64,000 bases of DNA from Alcaligenaceae bacterium CGII-47 (GTDB lineage: Bacteria > Pseudomonadota > Gammaproteobacteria > Burkholderiales > Burkholderiaceae_B). Position numbers and translations under genes: made by a program. Each line of letters starts with the position of its first letter. Positions within the stretch are counted from its first letter, which is position 1. This document shows, piece after piece, positions 27,197-35,664 of this stretch. The notes under the pieces are model-generated. The model was not told where the DNA came from and did not search any database. It worked only from the letters and a program-made list of their open reading frames with translations. The stretch lies in NCBI GenBank assembly GCA_019166125.1, contig JAHTBO010000002.1, forward strand, positions 250,997 through 314,996, in the 5' to 3' direction.

Positions 27197-27219
27197 GTTC
27201 ATCTCGTGTGAAAGGATTA
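27152..27219. repeat. 68-bp direct repeat, left copy
   Basis: This segment covers the first 45 coding bases and 23 leader bases of the DsbA-family gene. It aligns without gaps to 36599-36666, in the same orientation, with 57 of 68 identical bases by my count. The two copies flank the MarR-TRAP-phthalate-EamA region of 9.4 kb. Confidence 0.85.
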
Positions 27220-27279
27220 ACAAGTCTTCTATTCTATCTGAGGGTGAACGAAATATGGATCTGCTACGGCGTAATGCCT

Positions 27280-27717
27280 TCAGTCGGTCAGATTACGCTG
27301 CATCACGGTAAGTAGCTTTAGCAGCTTTTTCTTATCCTGGGCCGAGATGCCCTTGGCCGCGTCATCCACGACCTGCTTAGCCAATGGAAGCAGTTCGTCC
27401 TTTAGGGCGCTACCTTCAGGCGTAAGGTAGATGTTGACCTTACGATTGTCTTCTGTATTGCGCTCTCGCCTTATAAATCCTTTGCGCTCCATTGAGCGTA
27501 GCGCCGTCAGTGTTGTCGGCTCCATTGTGCCGACACGCTGCGAGAGCTCACGCTGCGTCAGACCATCCTGCTGCCACAGCACACGTAAAAAATACCACAT
27601 CCCTAACGTCACCCCGTGCGGTTCTATTTTTAACTGTAGGTAACGTTGGAAATAGCGATGAGTGGTGCGGATTTGATAGCCTAGGCTCGTGCTGAGAGGC
27701 AAAACGTTGTGGGGCAT
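27280..27717 (-). CDS. MarR family transcriptional regulator (SlyA-like)
   Basis: A 145-residue winged-helix regulator of the MarR family. The recognition region (GLTQRELSQRVGTMEPTTL, residues 52-70) and the wing (IRRERNTEDNRKVNIYLTPEG, 80-100) are typical, the wing closely following the SlyA/HucR style. MarR proteins usually repress genes for aromatic compounds and release DNA on ligand binding. It is divergent from the TAXI transporter gene. SlyA-like half-sites or palindromes occur in that gap (27860) and in the divergent phthalate promoter (33372, 33407), so it is the best candidate regulator of the phthalate module. Confidence 0.9.
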   Translation of the reverse strand: MPHNVLPLSTSLGYQIRTTHRYFQRYLQLKIEPHGVTLGMWYFLRVLWQQDGLTQRELSQRVGTMEPTTLTALRSMERKGFIRRERNTEDNRKVNIYLTPEGSALKDELLPLAKQVVDDAAKGISAQDKKKLLKLLTVMQRNLTD

Positions 27718-27859
27718 AGCGTACCGTCCAGAGTGTCTTGAGGTAAGCGAGCAATTTAACAGGAAAGCACCTTATCACCGATCCTGCGCCCGAACAAAGC
27801 TATCTTTCGGGGTATATACCTATTCTGCCTATAGGGACTTTTCCGTAGACTAAAAATAG

Positions 27860-27871
27860 TTAGCTTGCTTC
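27860..27871. promoter_or_regulatory. SlyA/MarR-like site upstream of TAXI transporter
   Basis: TTAGCTTGCTTC matches the SlyA consensus (read as TTAGCTTGCTAA) at 10 of 12 positions. It lies in the 265-bp gap between the divergent MarR gene and the TAXI binding-protein gene; the rest of this gap is AT-rich with no open frame. A role in regulation is inferred. Confidence 0.4.
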
Positions 27872-27982
27872 CTAATATTTCGAAGGTTCAATAGTCGAAG
27901 CCGATGCTAACGTGAAATCGCTTCTTGACGTGCAGTAGAGAGCAGCGCCACCCCAAATAAAATTGCCGATTAGGGACGAATT

Positions 27983-28978
27983 ATGAGACTGAATATTATT
28001 GGTCGAGCTGCGTTGATATTTACCGCTTTTATGGCGGTTTCTTTCGCTCCGGTCAAGGCCGATCCTTTATACCTCACCTTAGCTGGCGCCAGCCCGGGCG
28101 GATTGTGGACGCTACTGGGCGCCGGCCTGGATTCTGCCCTCAAGGAATCTTCACCAGGCTCCTTGATTACCTATCAAACGAGCGGCGGAGGATTTGCCAA
28201 TGCGGCCATGATCAGCCAAGGGCGAGCTGAGATCGGATTGATTCATGATGCTGAACTGGCCATTGCCGTTGACGGAGACGAACCTTTTAAAGGCCCCTTG
28301 TCCAGCTTAAGGACAATCGGCTATTTATATGACTGGGCTCCAATGCAATTTATCGCGACCAAGAGCTTTGCAGACGAGCACAACATCAAGTCAATAGGTG
28401 ACTTCTCCGTCTCTAAAGCCCCTGTACGGATAACGGTTAATCGGGCTGGCAACATAACAGGGCGAATTGCTACTGCGATGCTCGATGCTGCCGGAGCCAC
28501 CGATAGCGCTGTGAATGCATGGGGGGGGTCTGTGATCGCAGCAGGCTCATCCGAGCAGAGCTCACTTTTTCAGAATGGTCGTGTCAATGTTTTTACGAAC
28601 GGCGTATTTGTAGGACATAGCTCGATTAGAGAGCTGGAAAACGCTGTTGACATCAAGTTGCTTTCGGTACCGCAGAGCGTGCTGGATAAAATAGGAAAGC
28701 AGTTTTCCATACGTTCTTTCACCATTCCTGCCGGCAGCTATAAAAACCAACCGGAAGCGATCGAAACTCTGGCGCTTGGGGCAGTGTTGATTGCCAACGA
28801 CAGTATGTCCGAAGAACATGCCTATCAACTGACCAAAGCGATGATTAACAATATAGATCGCATACGCGCTGTCCATCCTGCAATGGCGGCGCTAAACCTC
28901 AAGCTATTGACCACCAAGACGGCTGCACCATTTCATGATGGCGCATTGCGTGCCTATCGCGAAGCTGGACTGATGTAA
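27983..28978 (+). CDS. TAXI family TRAP transporter solute-binding protein
   Basis: A 331-residue periplasmic binding protein of the TAXI type. A signal peptide covers about residues 1-26 (hydrophobic core, cleavage near KADP), and the mature start LYLTLAGASPGG corresponds to the family's T-A-x-x-G-G pattern. An AGGGACG ribosome site precedes the ATG. It is followed directly by the fused permease (TAATG overlap). Its place next to the phthalate genes, and the shared MarR-like sites, suggest uptake of phthalate or a related aromatic acid; this is inference. Confidence 0.9.
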   Translation: MRLNIIGRAALIFTAFMAVSFAPVKADPLYLTLAGASPGGLWTLLGAGLDSALKESSPGSLITYQTSGGGFANAAMISQGRAEIGLIHDAELAIAVDGDEPFKGPLSSLRTIGYLYDWAPMQFIATKSFADEHNIKSIGDFSVSKAPVRITVNRAGNITGRIATAMLDAAGATDSAVNAWGGSVIAAGSSEQSSLFQNGRVNVFTNGVFVGHSSIRELENAVDIKLLSVPQSVLDKIGKQFSIRSFTIPAGSYKNQPEAIETLALGAVLIANDSMSEEHAYQLTKAMINNIDRIRAVHPAMAALNLKLLTTKTAAPFHDGALRAYREAGLM

Positions 28979-30900
28979 TGCAGCTTAAGCAACTATTCAG
29001 CATGGGGCGCCGGCGATCGTTTACCGGGGCGCCCCGGTCTTATTTTTTTTCGGTAGGTGCCCTATTTTCATTATGTGTCATCTATGCAAATATCGTCGCT
29101 GTACCTGATGCGCTCTTGATCGGCATTCTATTTGTATGTGGTATTTATGGGTTTCTATTTTTATCGCTTGGTGCGCATGAGAAAACCAGCAATCGGCCCA
29201 GCAACACAGACTGGGTGCTTTGTGTAGCAAGCATTGCCTGTGGTATCTATTTTTTTATCGTGCGCGACGATCTGGTCGTTAGAATTACCCTCCTTGATCC
29301 TTTATCCGATAGCCAACTTTTCTTTGGTACGGTGTTGTTATTATTAACGCTTGAGGCAACGCGTAGAACGACCGGGCCGGGCTTGACCGGCGTCGTGCTG
29401 GTGTTTTTGATCTATAACCTTTGGGGACATTTGCTTCCGCCACCATTTGGTCATGGCTATATTGATTTTGGCTCATTTATTGATATTTTGATGTACACAA
29501 CTGATGGTGTATTTGGGGTGCCCATCCAAGTCGCTGCCAGCTATGTGTTTCTTTTCGTATTGTTTGGCTCGCTATTGTCTCGTGTAGGCGGTGCTGACTT
29601 TATGTTTCAGATTGCGGCAGCACTAACAGGGAAATCACCGGGCGGCCCGGCAAAGATCGCTGTTGTTTCCTCGGGTATGTATGGGATGATTTCTGGCAGC
29701 CCAACCTCAGATGTAGCCGTTACGGGTGCGGTGACAATTCCCATAATGAAACGCTTAGGTTATTCTGCGCGTTTTGCTGGTGCAGTTGAGGTTGCTGCAT
29801 CAACCGGCGGGGCAGCCATGCCCCCCGTGATGGGATCTGCGGCATTTATATTGGTGGAGTATACGGGTATTGATTACCGCACTATTGCACTCGCCGCACT
29901 AATGCCTGCTGTACTTTACTATTTCTGCGTTTATTTGCAAGTCCATTTTCGCGCCGTACGGCTAGGTTTATGCGGCATCTCGACAGTTGATCCGATCCTG
30001 GACACACTTAAAACAGGTTGGGTGTTTTTCATACCATTAACGGTTATTACCATCGCCTTATTGATGGGTTATACGCCTACCTATGTTGCGGTGTTTGGTG
30101 CAGCGTCATTACTGATCACGTCACTTTTCAATAAGCACACCCGCATGGGGTTTAAAGAGCTGGTCGAAGGCATCGGAGAAACCACCCTGCGCATGCTGCC
30201 AGTAGCTGCGGCCTGTGCAGCTGCAGGACTAGTCATCGGAGGCTTGACGATGACTGGATTAGCCATGAAGGCGTCAGGAATCATTCTGTTGGTGGCAAGC
30301 TCCAGCGTCCTGCTTATGCTCTTTATCGGCGCGTTCGTTACGATACTTTTGGGCCTAGGCATGCCAACGCCCAGCGCTTATATCCTGGCTGCTGTTCTGG
30401 TCAGTCCTGCATTTGTAGCCGCGGGCCTACCTGTACTACCGGCAAATATGTTTCTACTGTACTTCGCATTACTCTCTGCGCTAACCCCGCCTGTAGCCGT
30501 AGCCGCTTTTGCTGCCTCCGCCATTGCCGATGAAGACGCAATGAAAATTGCGGTCACCGCAGTGAAGCTTGCAGCGGCGGGATTTTATCTGCCTTTCCTC
30601 TTTGTTTGGAATGAGGCACTTTTGGCACAAGGTAGTGGGCTTGAAATTGGTGTGGCCTTCATTGGTGGTCTGATGGCAGTGACATTCCTTGCGCTGTTAA
30701 TAGAGGCAAAGATGGCCTGGTATATAAGACTTATATTTTTCATCTGGAGCATTGTTCTGTTCTCGCCAAATCTATTTATATCTATTCCATGCATCTGCCT
30801 TTCAGCGCTGATATTTTTGATTTGGAGAGCCAAAGGTAGTTTACCGTTTATACATTTGGGACTCGACCCGCTGACTCGATGGAACAACGATAAAGCCTGA
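28978..30900 (+). CDS. TRAP transporter fused permease (4TM/12TM, TAXI partner)
   Basis: A 640-residue inner-membrane protein in which the small (DctQ-like) and large (DctM-like) TRAP permeases are joined, the form that pairs with TAXI binding proteins. About sixteen to eighteen hydrophobic helices are visible. Conserved family segments are GSPTSDVAVTG and ASTGGAAMPPVMGSAAFI (near 240-290), and LGMPTPSAYILAAVL (near 460). The start codon overlaps the stop of the binding-protein gene by one base, so translation is coupled. Base composition is more AT-rich than in the core genes to the right. Confidence 0.93.
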   Translation: MQLKQLFSMGRRRSFTGAPRSYFFSVGALFSLCVIYANIVAVPDALLIGILFVCGIYGFLFLSLGAHEKTSNRPSNTDWVLCVASIACGIYFFIVRDDLVVRITLLDPLSDSQLFFGTVLLLLTLEATRRTTGPGLTGVVLVFLIYNLWGHLLPPPFGHGYIDFGSFIDILMYTTDGVFGVPIQVAASYVFLFVLFGSLLSRVGGADFMFQIAAALTGKSPGGPAKIAVVSSGMYGMISGSPTSDVAVTGAVTIPIMKRLGYSARFAGAVEVAASTGGAAMPPVMGSAAFILVEYTGIDYRTIALAALMPAVLYYFCVYLQVHFRAVRLGLCGISTVDPILDTLKTGWVFFIPLTVITIALLMGYTPTYVAVFGAASLLITSLFNKHTRMGFKELVEGIGETTLRMLPVAAACAAAGLVIGGLTMTGLAMKASGIILLVASSSVLLMLFIGAFVTILLGLGMPTPSAYILAAVLVSPAFVAAGLPVLPANMFLLYFALLSALTPPVAVAAFAASAIADEDAMKIAVTAVKLAAAGFYLPFLFVWNEALLAQGSGLEIGVAFIGGLMAVTFLALLIEAKMAWYIRLIFFIWSIVLFSPNLFISIPCICLSALIFLIWRAKGSLPFIHLGLDPLTRWNNDKA

Positions 30901-30945
30901 GTATGACAGCCTAGTCATGGGTTAGGGCAACGAAAGGCCTCATCA

Positions 30946-30976
30946 TGAAAAAAAGTGCCCGCAATTGCGGGCACTT
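30946..30976 (-). terminator. Intrinsic terminator of the phthalate dioxygenase/decarboxylase operon
   Basis: A perfect inverted repeat (AAGTGCCCGC, loop AATT, GCGGGCACTT; 30953-30976) is followed, on the minus strand, by a run of T. It lies 40 bases after the stop of the decarboxylase gene. On the plus strand the hairpin is not followed by a T run, so it should act mainly on the minus-strand operon. Confidence 0.85.
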
Positions 30977-31015
30977 CACTATGGATTTACTACAGGCTTG
31001 GGATAAGCCAGCCAT

Positions 31016-32005
31016 TTATATCTTCATGGTTTCGTACGTTCCCGGATGGAAAAGTGTATCGACAGATAGCAGTTTTTTAGATAGGCCCTGGCTATGATGG
31101 TGACGCACAAACGTCTCTAGCGTGGCGCGGTTCGGCGCTATGCCATAAGACCAATAGTCCGTACCCATGAGCTCTCGGGCCGCTTTAAGCTGCTCTTCGA
31201 CAAACGGCAGAGTAACCTTGGTCGCCGAGGTATCGGCAAGTTGATCGAGGGCATGCTGCTTCGCCTGCTCAAAGGCTTTGAGCACAGCGGCAGGAAGCCA
31301 TGGATGCTGCTGCGCCAGTGTTTTGCGCACACCAACAATATGCATGATGGGAAATACGTTGGTACGTCGATAGTAATCCTTTGCTGTCACGGTAGGATCC
31401 GGGAAAAGCCAGCCCACATTAGGGTTACGACTGGCTGCACCACCGGGAGGCCTAGGCGCGATAAAACCATCTATTTTTCCCTCGTTCAACAAATCCGATA
31501 TAGTTGTACCCTCTGGTGCGTTCTCCAAGACAACATCCTTAGGCAAATCCAGGTTGATCTTTTCAGGCCGCCCAGGCTCGTCTATTCCTCCTCGTACCCA
31601 GGTAACATCGCAAGGTTTGACTCCATAATCGTCCTCAAGTAAGGCGCGTGCCCAGACATTTGCCGTCAATTGATATTCAGGCACACCGATCTTCTTACCT
31701 TTTAGGTCCTCGGGACGCTGAATGCGATCTGTACGGACGTAAATGGACGTATGGCGAAATGCTCGAGACAAAAACACCGGAATACCGATATATTCGTTCT
31801 CTTGACGTGCTTCCTTCACAAGAAAACTGGAGAAAGACAATTCGGCGATATCAAATTCGGCGTGACGAAAAGCCCTAAAAAACATTTCTTCAGGTGATAA
31901 GGTCATGTAGAGGGCTTGAACCCCATCGATCTGAACAGTATTGTCTAATAATGGTCGTGTGCGATCATAGTCTCCCATCGCAACTGAAAGCTGTAATTTA
32001 CTCAA
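31016..32005 (-). CDS. pht5: 4,5-dihydroxyphthalate decarboxylase
   Basis: A 329-residue cytoplasmic protein with a periplasmic-binding-protein-like fold but no signal peptide, beginning SKLQLSVAMGDYDRTRPL, the pattern of 4,5-dihydroxyphthalate decarboxylases (Pht5/OphC). It would convert 4,5-dihydroxyphthalate to protocatechuate, the last step of the phthalate upper pathway. Automatic annotation often calls this family an ABC substrate-binding protein; the missing signal peptide and the neighbouring phthalate dioxygenase decide against that. It lies 21 bp after the oxygenase gene and ends before a strong terminator. Catalytic residues cannot be named from sequence alone. Confidence 0.88.
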   Translation of the reverse strand: MSKLQLSVAMGDYDRTRPLLDNTVQIDGVQALYMTLSPEEMFFRAFRHAEFDIAELSFSSFLVKEARQENEYIGIPVFLSRAFRHTSIYVRTDRIQRPEDLKGKKIGVPEYQLTANVWARALLEDDYGVKPCDVTWVRGGIDEPGRPEKINLDLPKDVVLENAPEGTTISDLLNEGKIDGFIAPRPPGGAASRNPNVGWLFPDPTVTAKDYYRRTNVFPIMHIVGVRKTLAQQHPWLPAAVLKAFEQAKQHALDQLADTSATKVTLPFVEEQLKAARELMGTDYWSYGIAPNRATLETFVRHHHSQGLSKKLLSVDTLFHPGTYETMKI

Positions 32006-32026
32006 CTCATATACCTCTTTAGTAAG

Positions 32027-33331
32027 TTAGACATCGGTGGTGGCGTCCTCGGGGGTGTTGACCGGCCAAACGTACTTTGCAGCGTACTCTTTCCAGTCCA
32101 TCGCTTTTGGAATGATCGCCTGGAAGGAACAGATATGCGCCGGAATACGCGCCTCACCAGCACCAATAACCTCCCCGTCTTGCTGAAACGCACGCACAGC
32201 AGCCAGCATCTGTTTGCGAAACTCAACGATAGCCAAATCGCTCGCGCCCAGGCGCTCATTGGATCGATCCGCGATTGGCCCCATAGTTACCCACATCGCG
32301 ACATCCTGGTTTGGAAAACCTGAAATACCTGTAAAGTTCCCGGCCTTCATTGCCTCACGATCCTGCCAAAATCGATTACCCATATTCCTGAGCGGCCTAT
32401 ACTCTTTATCGAGATCTTCGCCCAACCTTTGTCCGAGAAACTCACGCCAAGCCTCGGTATCAGGTGTGGTTGACGGATGGCCCCAGGCGATAAAATAAAA
32501 CGCTGTGGCTGTATCGTCGACGGGTACATTTACATTGGCAACGTTATACCGATCATTTGGCGGGATCAGCGCCGTGGCTGGGGCCACAAATACGGTTGCT
32601 CGCACATACGTATTTGTGGCGGAGTTGGTAATTGGCCTTCGCAAGGCAGCGTAGCGAAATCCGTACGACGATCTGTCGATATGCAAACGGGGTGCCTTGT
32701 CGGTGGACGGGCGTAGCCACATGTTTTCGGTCGCCTGTGCACTACTGACGCGAGCGGGAACCATGTCAGATGAATGAAGACTGGAGCTATGAGCTGAGTC
32801 GATGGCACCTTCCAGAATCTGTGCCCAATTACAAGGAATAATGACCTTGGCAATGGATACCTTGATTTGGTCTGTCGGCGCCCACGCCGGGGGCTGAAAG
32901 GCAGGCATGGTATCTGCTGGCCCCATATACGCCCAGACAAAGCCCCCCCATTCTTGGGTCGGGTAGGCCGTATGCTTCACTTTAGAGGCAAAATTACTGG
33001 TAGCAGGCTCTGAAACCATTTCCACGACATTGCCATCCACGTCGATCTTCCAGCCGTGATACAGACAACGTAACCCACAGTCTTCATTGCGCCCCAATAC
33101 CAACGAAGCGCGACGATGCGGACAGTACTCATCCATCACGCCGATGCGGCCGTTAGTATCACGGAACACGACGAGGTCCTCGCCGAATACGCGCGCCTTG
33201 TTAGGGGGGCCATCGGCTTCTGACACCTCCTCGAGCAAACAAATCGGCGTCCAGTGCCGCCGCATCAATTGCCCCATCGGCGCATCGTCAACGACCTGGC
33301 ACAATAGTTTGTTGTCCTCGGGAGTGAGCAT
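32027..33331 (-). CDS. pht3: Phthalate 4,5-dioxygenase, oxygenase component (Rieske)
   Basis: A 434-residue Rieske non-heme iron oxygenase that would form cis-4,5-dihydro-4,5-dihydroxyphthalate from phthalate. The Rieske cluster ligands are C70 and H72 (CPHRR) and C89 and H92 (CLYHGW). The mononuclear iron site shows D178, H181 and H186 in DSAHSSSLH. The N-terminus MLTPEDNKLL...APMGQLMRRHW follows the phthalate/phenoxybenzoate oxygenase group, and the single-subunit form without a beta subunit fits phthalate dioxygenase. It is the first gene of the minus-strand operon, divergent from the reductase gene. A relative acting on another benzoate cannot be excluded, but the four-gene context is specific. 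Confidence 0.9.
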   Translation of the reverse strand: MLTPEDNKLLCQVVDDAPMGQLMRRHWTPICLLEEVSEADGPPNKARVFGEDLVVFRDTNGRIGVMDEYCPHRRASLVLGRNEDCGLRCLYHGWKIDVDGNVVEMVSEPATSNFASKVKHTAYPTQEWGGFVWAYMGPADTMPAFQPPAWAPTDQIKVSIAKVIIPCNWAQILEGAIDSAHSSSLHSSDMVPARVSSAQATENMWLRPSTDKAPRLHIDRSSYGFRYAALRRPITNSATNTYVRATVFVAPATALIPPNDRYNVANVNVPVDDTATAFYFIAWGHPSTTPDTEAWREFLGQRLGEDLDKEYRPLRNMGNRFWQDREAMKAGNFTGISGFPNQDVAMWVTMGPIADRSNERLGASDLAIVEFRKQMLAAVRAFQQDGEVIGAGEARIPAHICSFQAIIPKAMDWKEYAAKYVWPVNTPEDATTDV

Positions 33332-33371
33332 GGTCTGAATCCTTGTGGCTTATTTAGACTTCAAATATGAT

Positions 33372-33383
33372 TAGCAATCTAAC
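33372..33383. promoter_or_regulatory. SlyA/MarR-like palindrome 1 in divergent phthalate promoter
   Basis: TTAGCAATCTAA matches the SlyA consensus TTAGCAAGCTAA at 11 of 12 positions. It lies 41 bp upstream of the oxygenase start in the 143-bp AT-rich gap between the two divergent phthalate operons. A further half-site, TGCTAA, follows at 33394-33399. Confidence 0.5.
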
Positions 33384-33406
33384 TGTATTGCATGCTAAAA
33401 TTTTAT

Positions 33407-33418
33407 TAGATAACTAAG
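33407..33418. promoter_or_regulatory. SlyA/MarR-like palindrome 2 in divergent phthalate promoter
   Basis: TTAGATAACTAA has the same TTAG-N4-CTAA form as the site at 33372, 35 bp away centre to centre, and lies 57 bp upstream of the reductase start. One site near each divergent promoter fits joint control by the MarR-family protein at 27280. Confidence 0.45.
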
Positions 33419-33474
33419 TTTATTGCAATCCATAATGTAGATATGTCAATCATATGCGTGCAGGAGAAAAGCCG

Positions 33475-34434
33475 ATGAATACATCGGAACTCAGTCTGGA
33501 TCTAATTGTGCAGTCTAAGCAGCAGATCGCTAACGGAATTTTCGAATTTGATCTACGACATCCGGACGGACATCCGCTCCCCGCCTTTTCAGCGGGCGCG
33601 CATCTATCCGTGAAAACCCCAATAGGCCTCGTCAATAAATATTCGCTCTCGAATAATCCCTTGCAGCATGATCGTTATGTTATTGCGGTAAAACGAGAGG
33701 AGCGAGGACGGGGCGGTTCCCTCAGTATGGCCGATGAGCTCATGCAGGGTTCAATATTACCCGTATCCCTCCCCAATAATGTTTTTGAGCTGGTTCCTGA
33801 TCGGCCAGAATATATCTTTATTGCTGGCGGTATTGGTATTACCCCGATTTATTCGATGATCCAATCTCTTTATCATCAGAATATAGAGCGTTTCAAGCTA
33901 TATTATCTGACTCGTGACGCGCCGAGCACTGCCTATATGGAAGCGTTAGCCCAGTCCCCATTTCGTGATCAAGTCATCATTCATCATGATGAGGGTGATC
34001 CAGAACGCAGCTTTGATCTATGGCCGGTACTAGAGAAGCCAGCCCACCGCCAGATATATTGTTGCGGTCCTAGGCATCTCATGGAGGCAGTCAAAGACAT
34101 GACAGGCCATTGGTCCAGAGACGCGGTGACGTTCGAGAGCTTTGGAACAGACGCCGCGTTGTCACGGACCAATGTGCCGTTTGAAGTAAGGCTACAAAGA
34201 TCCGATAAAATCATACAGGTTTCCGAGCAAAGCACGCTCTTGGAAGCGCTACGAGAAAGCGGAGTACAGGTGAGCAGCTCGTGTGAAAGCGGCACATGTG
34301 GTTCCTGTAGAACGGGCCTGATCTCGGGTGATGTAGAGCACCGAGATATGGTGCTCGAAGACCACGAATTACAAGACAACATCATGGTCTGTGTGTCGCG
34401 CGCGCGCGGCGGCACGTTGGTACTTGATCTATGA
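33475..34434 (+). CDS. pht2: Phthalate 4,5-dioxygenase reductase component
   Basis: A 319-residue electron-transfer protein of the phthalate dioxygenase reductase family: FMN-binding domain, NAD-binding domain (AGGIGITPIYSMI near residue 120), and a C-terminal plant-type [2Fe-2S] domain with C270, C275, C278 and C306. It passes electrons from NADH to the Rieske oxygenase encoded divergently. I chose the ATG at 33475, 8 bases after AGGAG; an in-frame ATG at 33454 lies upstream of that ribosome site. The length fits the family (about 320). The last four bases overlap the dehydrogenase start (ATGA). Confidence 0.92.
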   Translation: MNTSELSLDLIVQSKQQIANGIFEFDLRHPDGHPLPAFSAGAHLSVKTPIGLVNKYSLSNNPLQHDRYVIAVKREERGRGGSLSMADELMQGSILPVSLPNNVFELVPDRPEYIFIAGGIGITPIYSMIQSLYHQNIERFKLYYLTRDAPSTAYMEALAQSPFRDQVIIHHDEGDPERSFDLWPVLEKPAHRQIYCCGPRHLMEAVKDMTGHWSRDAVTFESFGTDAALSRTNVPFEVRLQRSDKIIQVSEQSTLLEALRESGVQVSSSCESGTCGSCRTGLISGDVEHRDMVLEDHELQDNIMVCVSRARGGTLVLDL

Positions 34435-35621
34435 CAGGCCGCAAGCCTCTGGGATTGGGCGTCATCGGACTGGGGCGCGCCTTTACCCTCATGGTTCCGA
34501 CATTTATCCGTGATCCGCGTATCCGGCTCGTCGCTGCAATGGATCCGCGTGAGCCAGCACGCCGTATGTTTAATCGGGATTTTGACGCACCGACCTTCGA
34601 CACGGTTACGGCGATGTGCGAGAACCCTGAGGTAGAGCTGGTGTATATCGCGTCTCCACATCAATATCATGCCCAGCATGTAAGACAGGTTGCCAACGCT
34701 GGCAAGCATATTCTTGTGGAAAAACCGCTGGCCATTACATTGACGGAATGTACCGAGATCGTCAATAGTGTCGATTCCACCGGTATCGTGCTTGTTGTCG
34801 GGCATTCCCATAGCTTTGATGGACCGGTACTGCATGCTTGGCGCTTATTACAAGAGCAATGCTTTGGCGCTACCCGCATGATCCACGCGTTCAACTACAC
34901 AAACTTCTTATATCGACCAAGACGCCCTGAGGAGCTTGATACGCAACAGGGCGGAGGCGTTGTGCTAAGTCAAGGTGCGCACCAAGTTGATATTGTCCGT
35001 TTACTGGGCGGAGGGGACGTCGCAACGATACACGCCCACACCGGGGCATGGGACCCCCATCGGCCCACTGAGGGCGCCTACACAGCATTACTCACCTTCA
35101 CGAACGGCGTCTTTGCTTCAATTACATATAGCGGTTATGCTCATTACGACAGTGATGAGATATTCGGCGGGATTGGGGAGTTAGGTACGCGTAAACATCC
35201 TGATGATTATGGCGCCGCACGCAAACGCCTATCAAACATCTCTGATATCGCGCAGGAGGCGGATTTAAAGGCCTCAGGTAACTATGGCGGCTGTCATTAC
35301 AAGCCAGAGACATTCACGCCCCCTCCTTATCATCAACATTTTGGGCATATGCTGGTTTCCACTGACAAGGCCGATCTACGATTGACCCCAGAAGGTGTCC
35401 ACGTGTATGGGGATGAGCGGCAGTTTCTGCTCGATACCCCTAAAAGTGATATTCCGCGTGTTGAAGTTATCGACGAGCTATGGGGTGCGATACGCGAGAA
35501 CGAACCGGTCCTCCATAGCGCCAAGTGGGCACGTGCCACCACAGAGGTATGCTTGGCCATACTGAAGGCGGCACGTCAAGGGCACGTGGTAAGGCCGCAA
35601 TTTCAGGCGCCCTATCCATGA
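34431..35621 (+). CDS. pht4: Phthalate 4,5-cis-dihydrodiol dehydrogenase (Gfo/Idh/MocA family)
   Basis: A 396-residue NAD-dependent dehydrogenase of the Gfo/Idh/MocA family. The N-terminal Rossmann fold starts LGLGVIGLGRAF, and the catalytic-region motif EKPLAITLTEC is near residue 99. Pht4/OphB enzymes belong to this family and have about 400 residues; they oxidise the cis-dihydrodiol to 4,5-dihydroxyphthalate. On fold alone this would be a generic oxidoreductase; the translational coupling to the phthalate reductase and the flanking oxygenase and decarboxylase support the specific name. Confidence 0.88.
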   Translation: MTGRKPLGLGVIGLGRAFTLMVPTFIRDPRIRLVAAMDPREPARRMFNRDFDAPTFDTVTAMCENPEVELVYIASPHQYHAQHVRQVANAGKHILVEKPLAITLTECTEIVNSVDSTGIVLVVGHSHSFDGPVLHAWRLLQEQCFGATRMIHAFNYTNFLYRPRRPEELDTQQGGGVVLSQGAHQVDIVRLLGGGDVATIHAHTGAWDPHRPTEGAYTALLTFTNGVFASITYSGYAHYDSDEIFGGIGELGTRKHPDDYGAARKRLSNISDIAQEADLKASGNYGGCHYKPETFTPPPYHQHFGHMLVSTDKADLRLTPEGVHVYGDERQFLLDTPKSDIPRVEVIDELWGAIRENEPVLHSAKWARATTEVCLAILKAARQGHVVRPQFQAPYP

Positions 35622-35664
35622 TTGCCCATACAAGGGGTATAGCTAAATCACAAACCGGGCAAAC

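Noticed and set aside
31016-32005. Naming this gene an ABC transporter substrate-binding protein
   Set aside because: There is no signal peptide and no transporter genes adjoin; the phthalate operon context fits the decarboxylase of the same fold.
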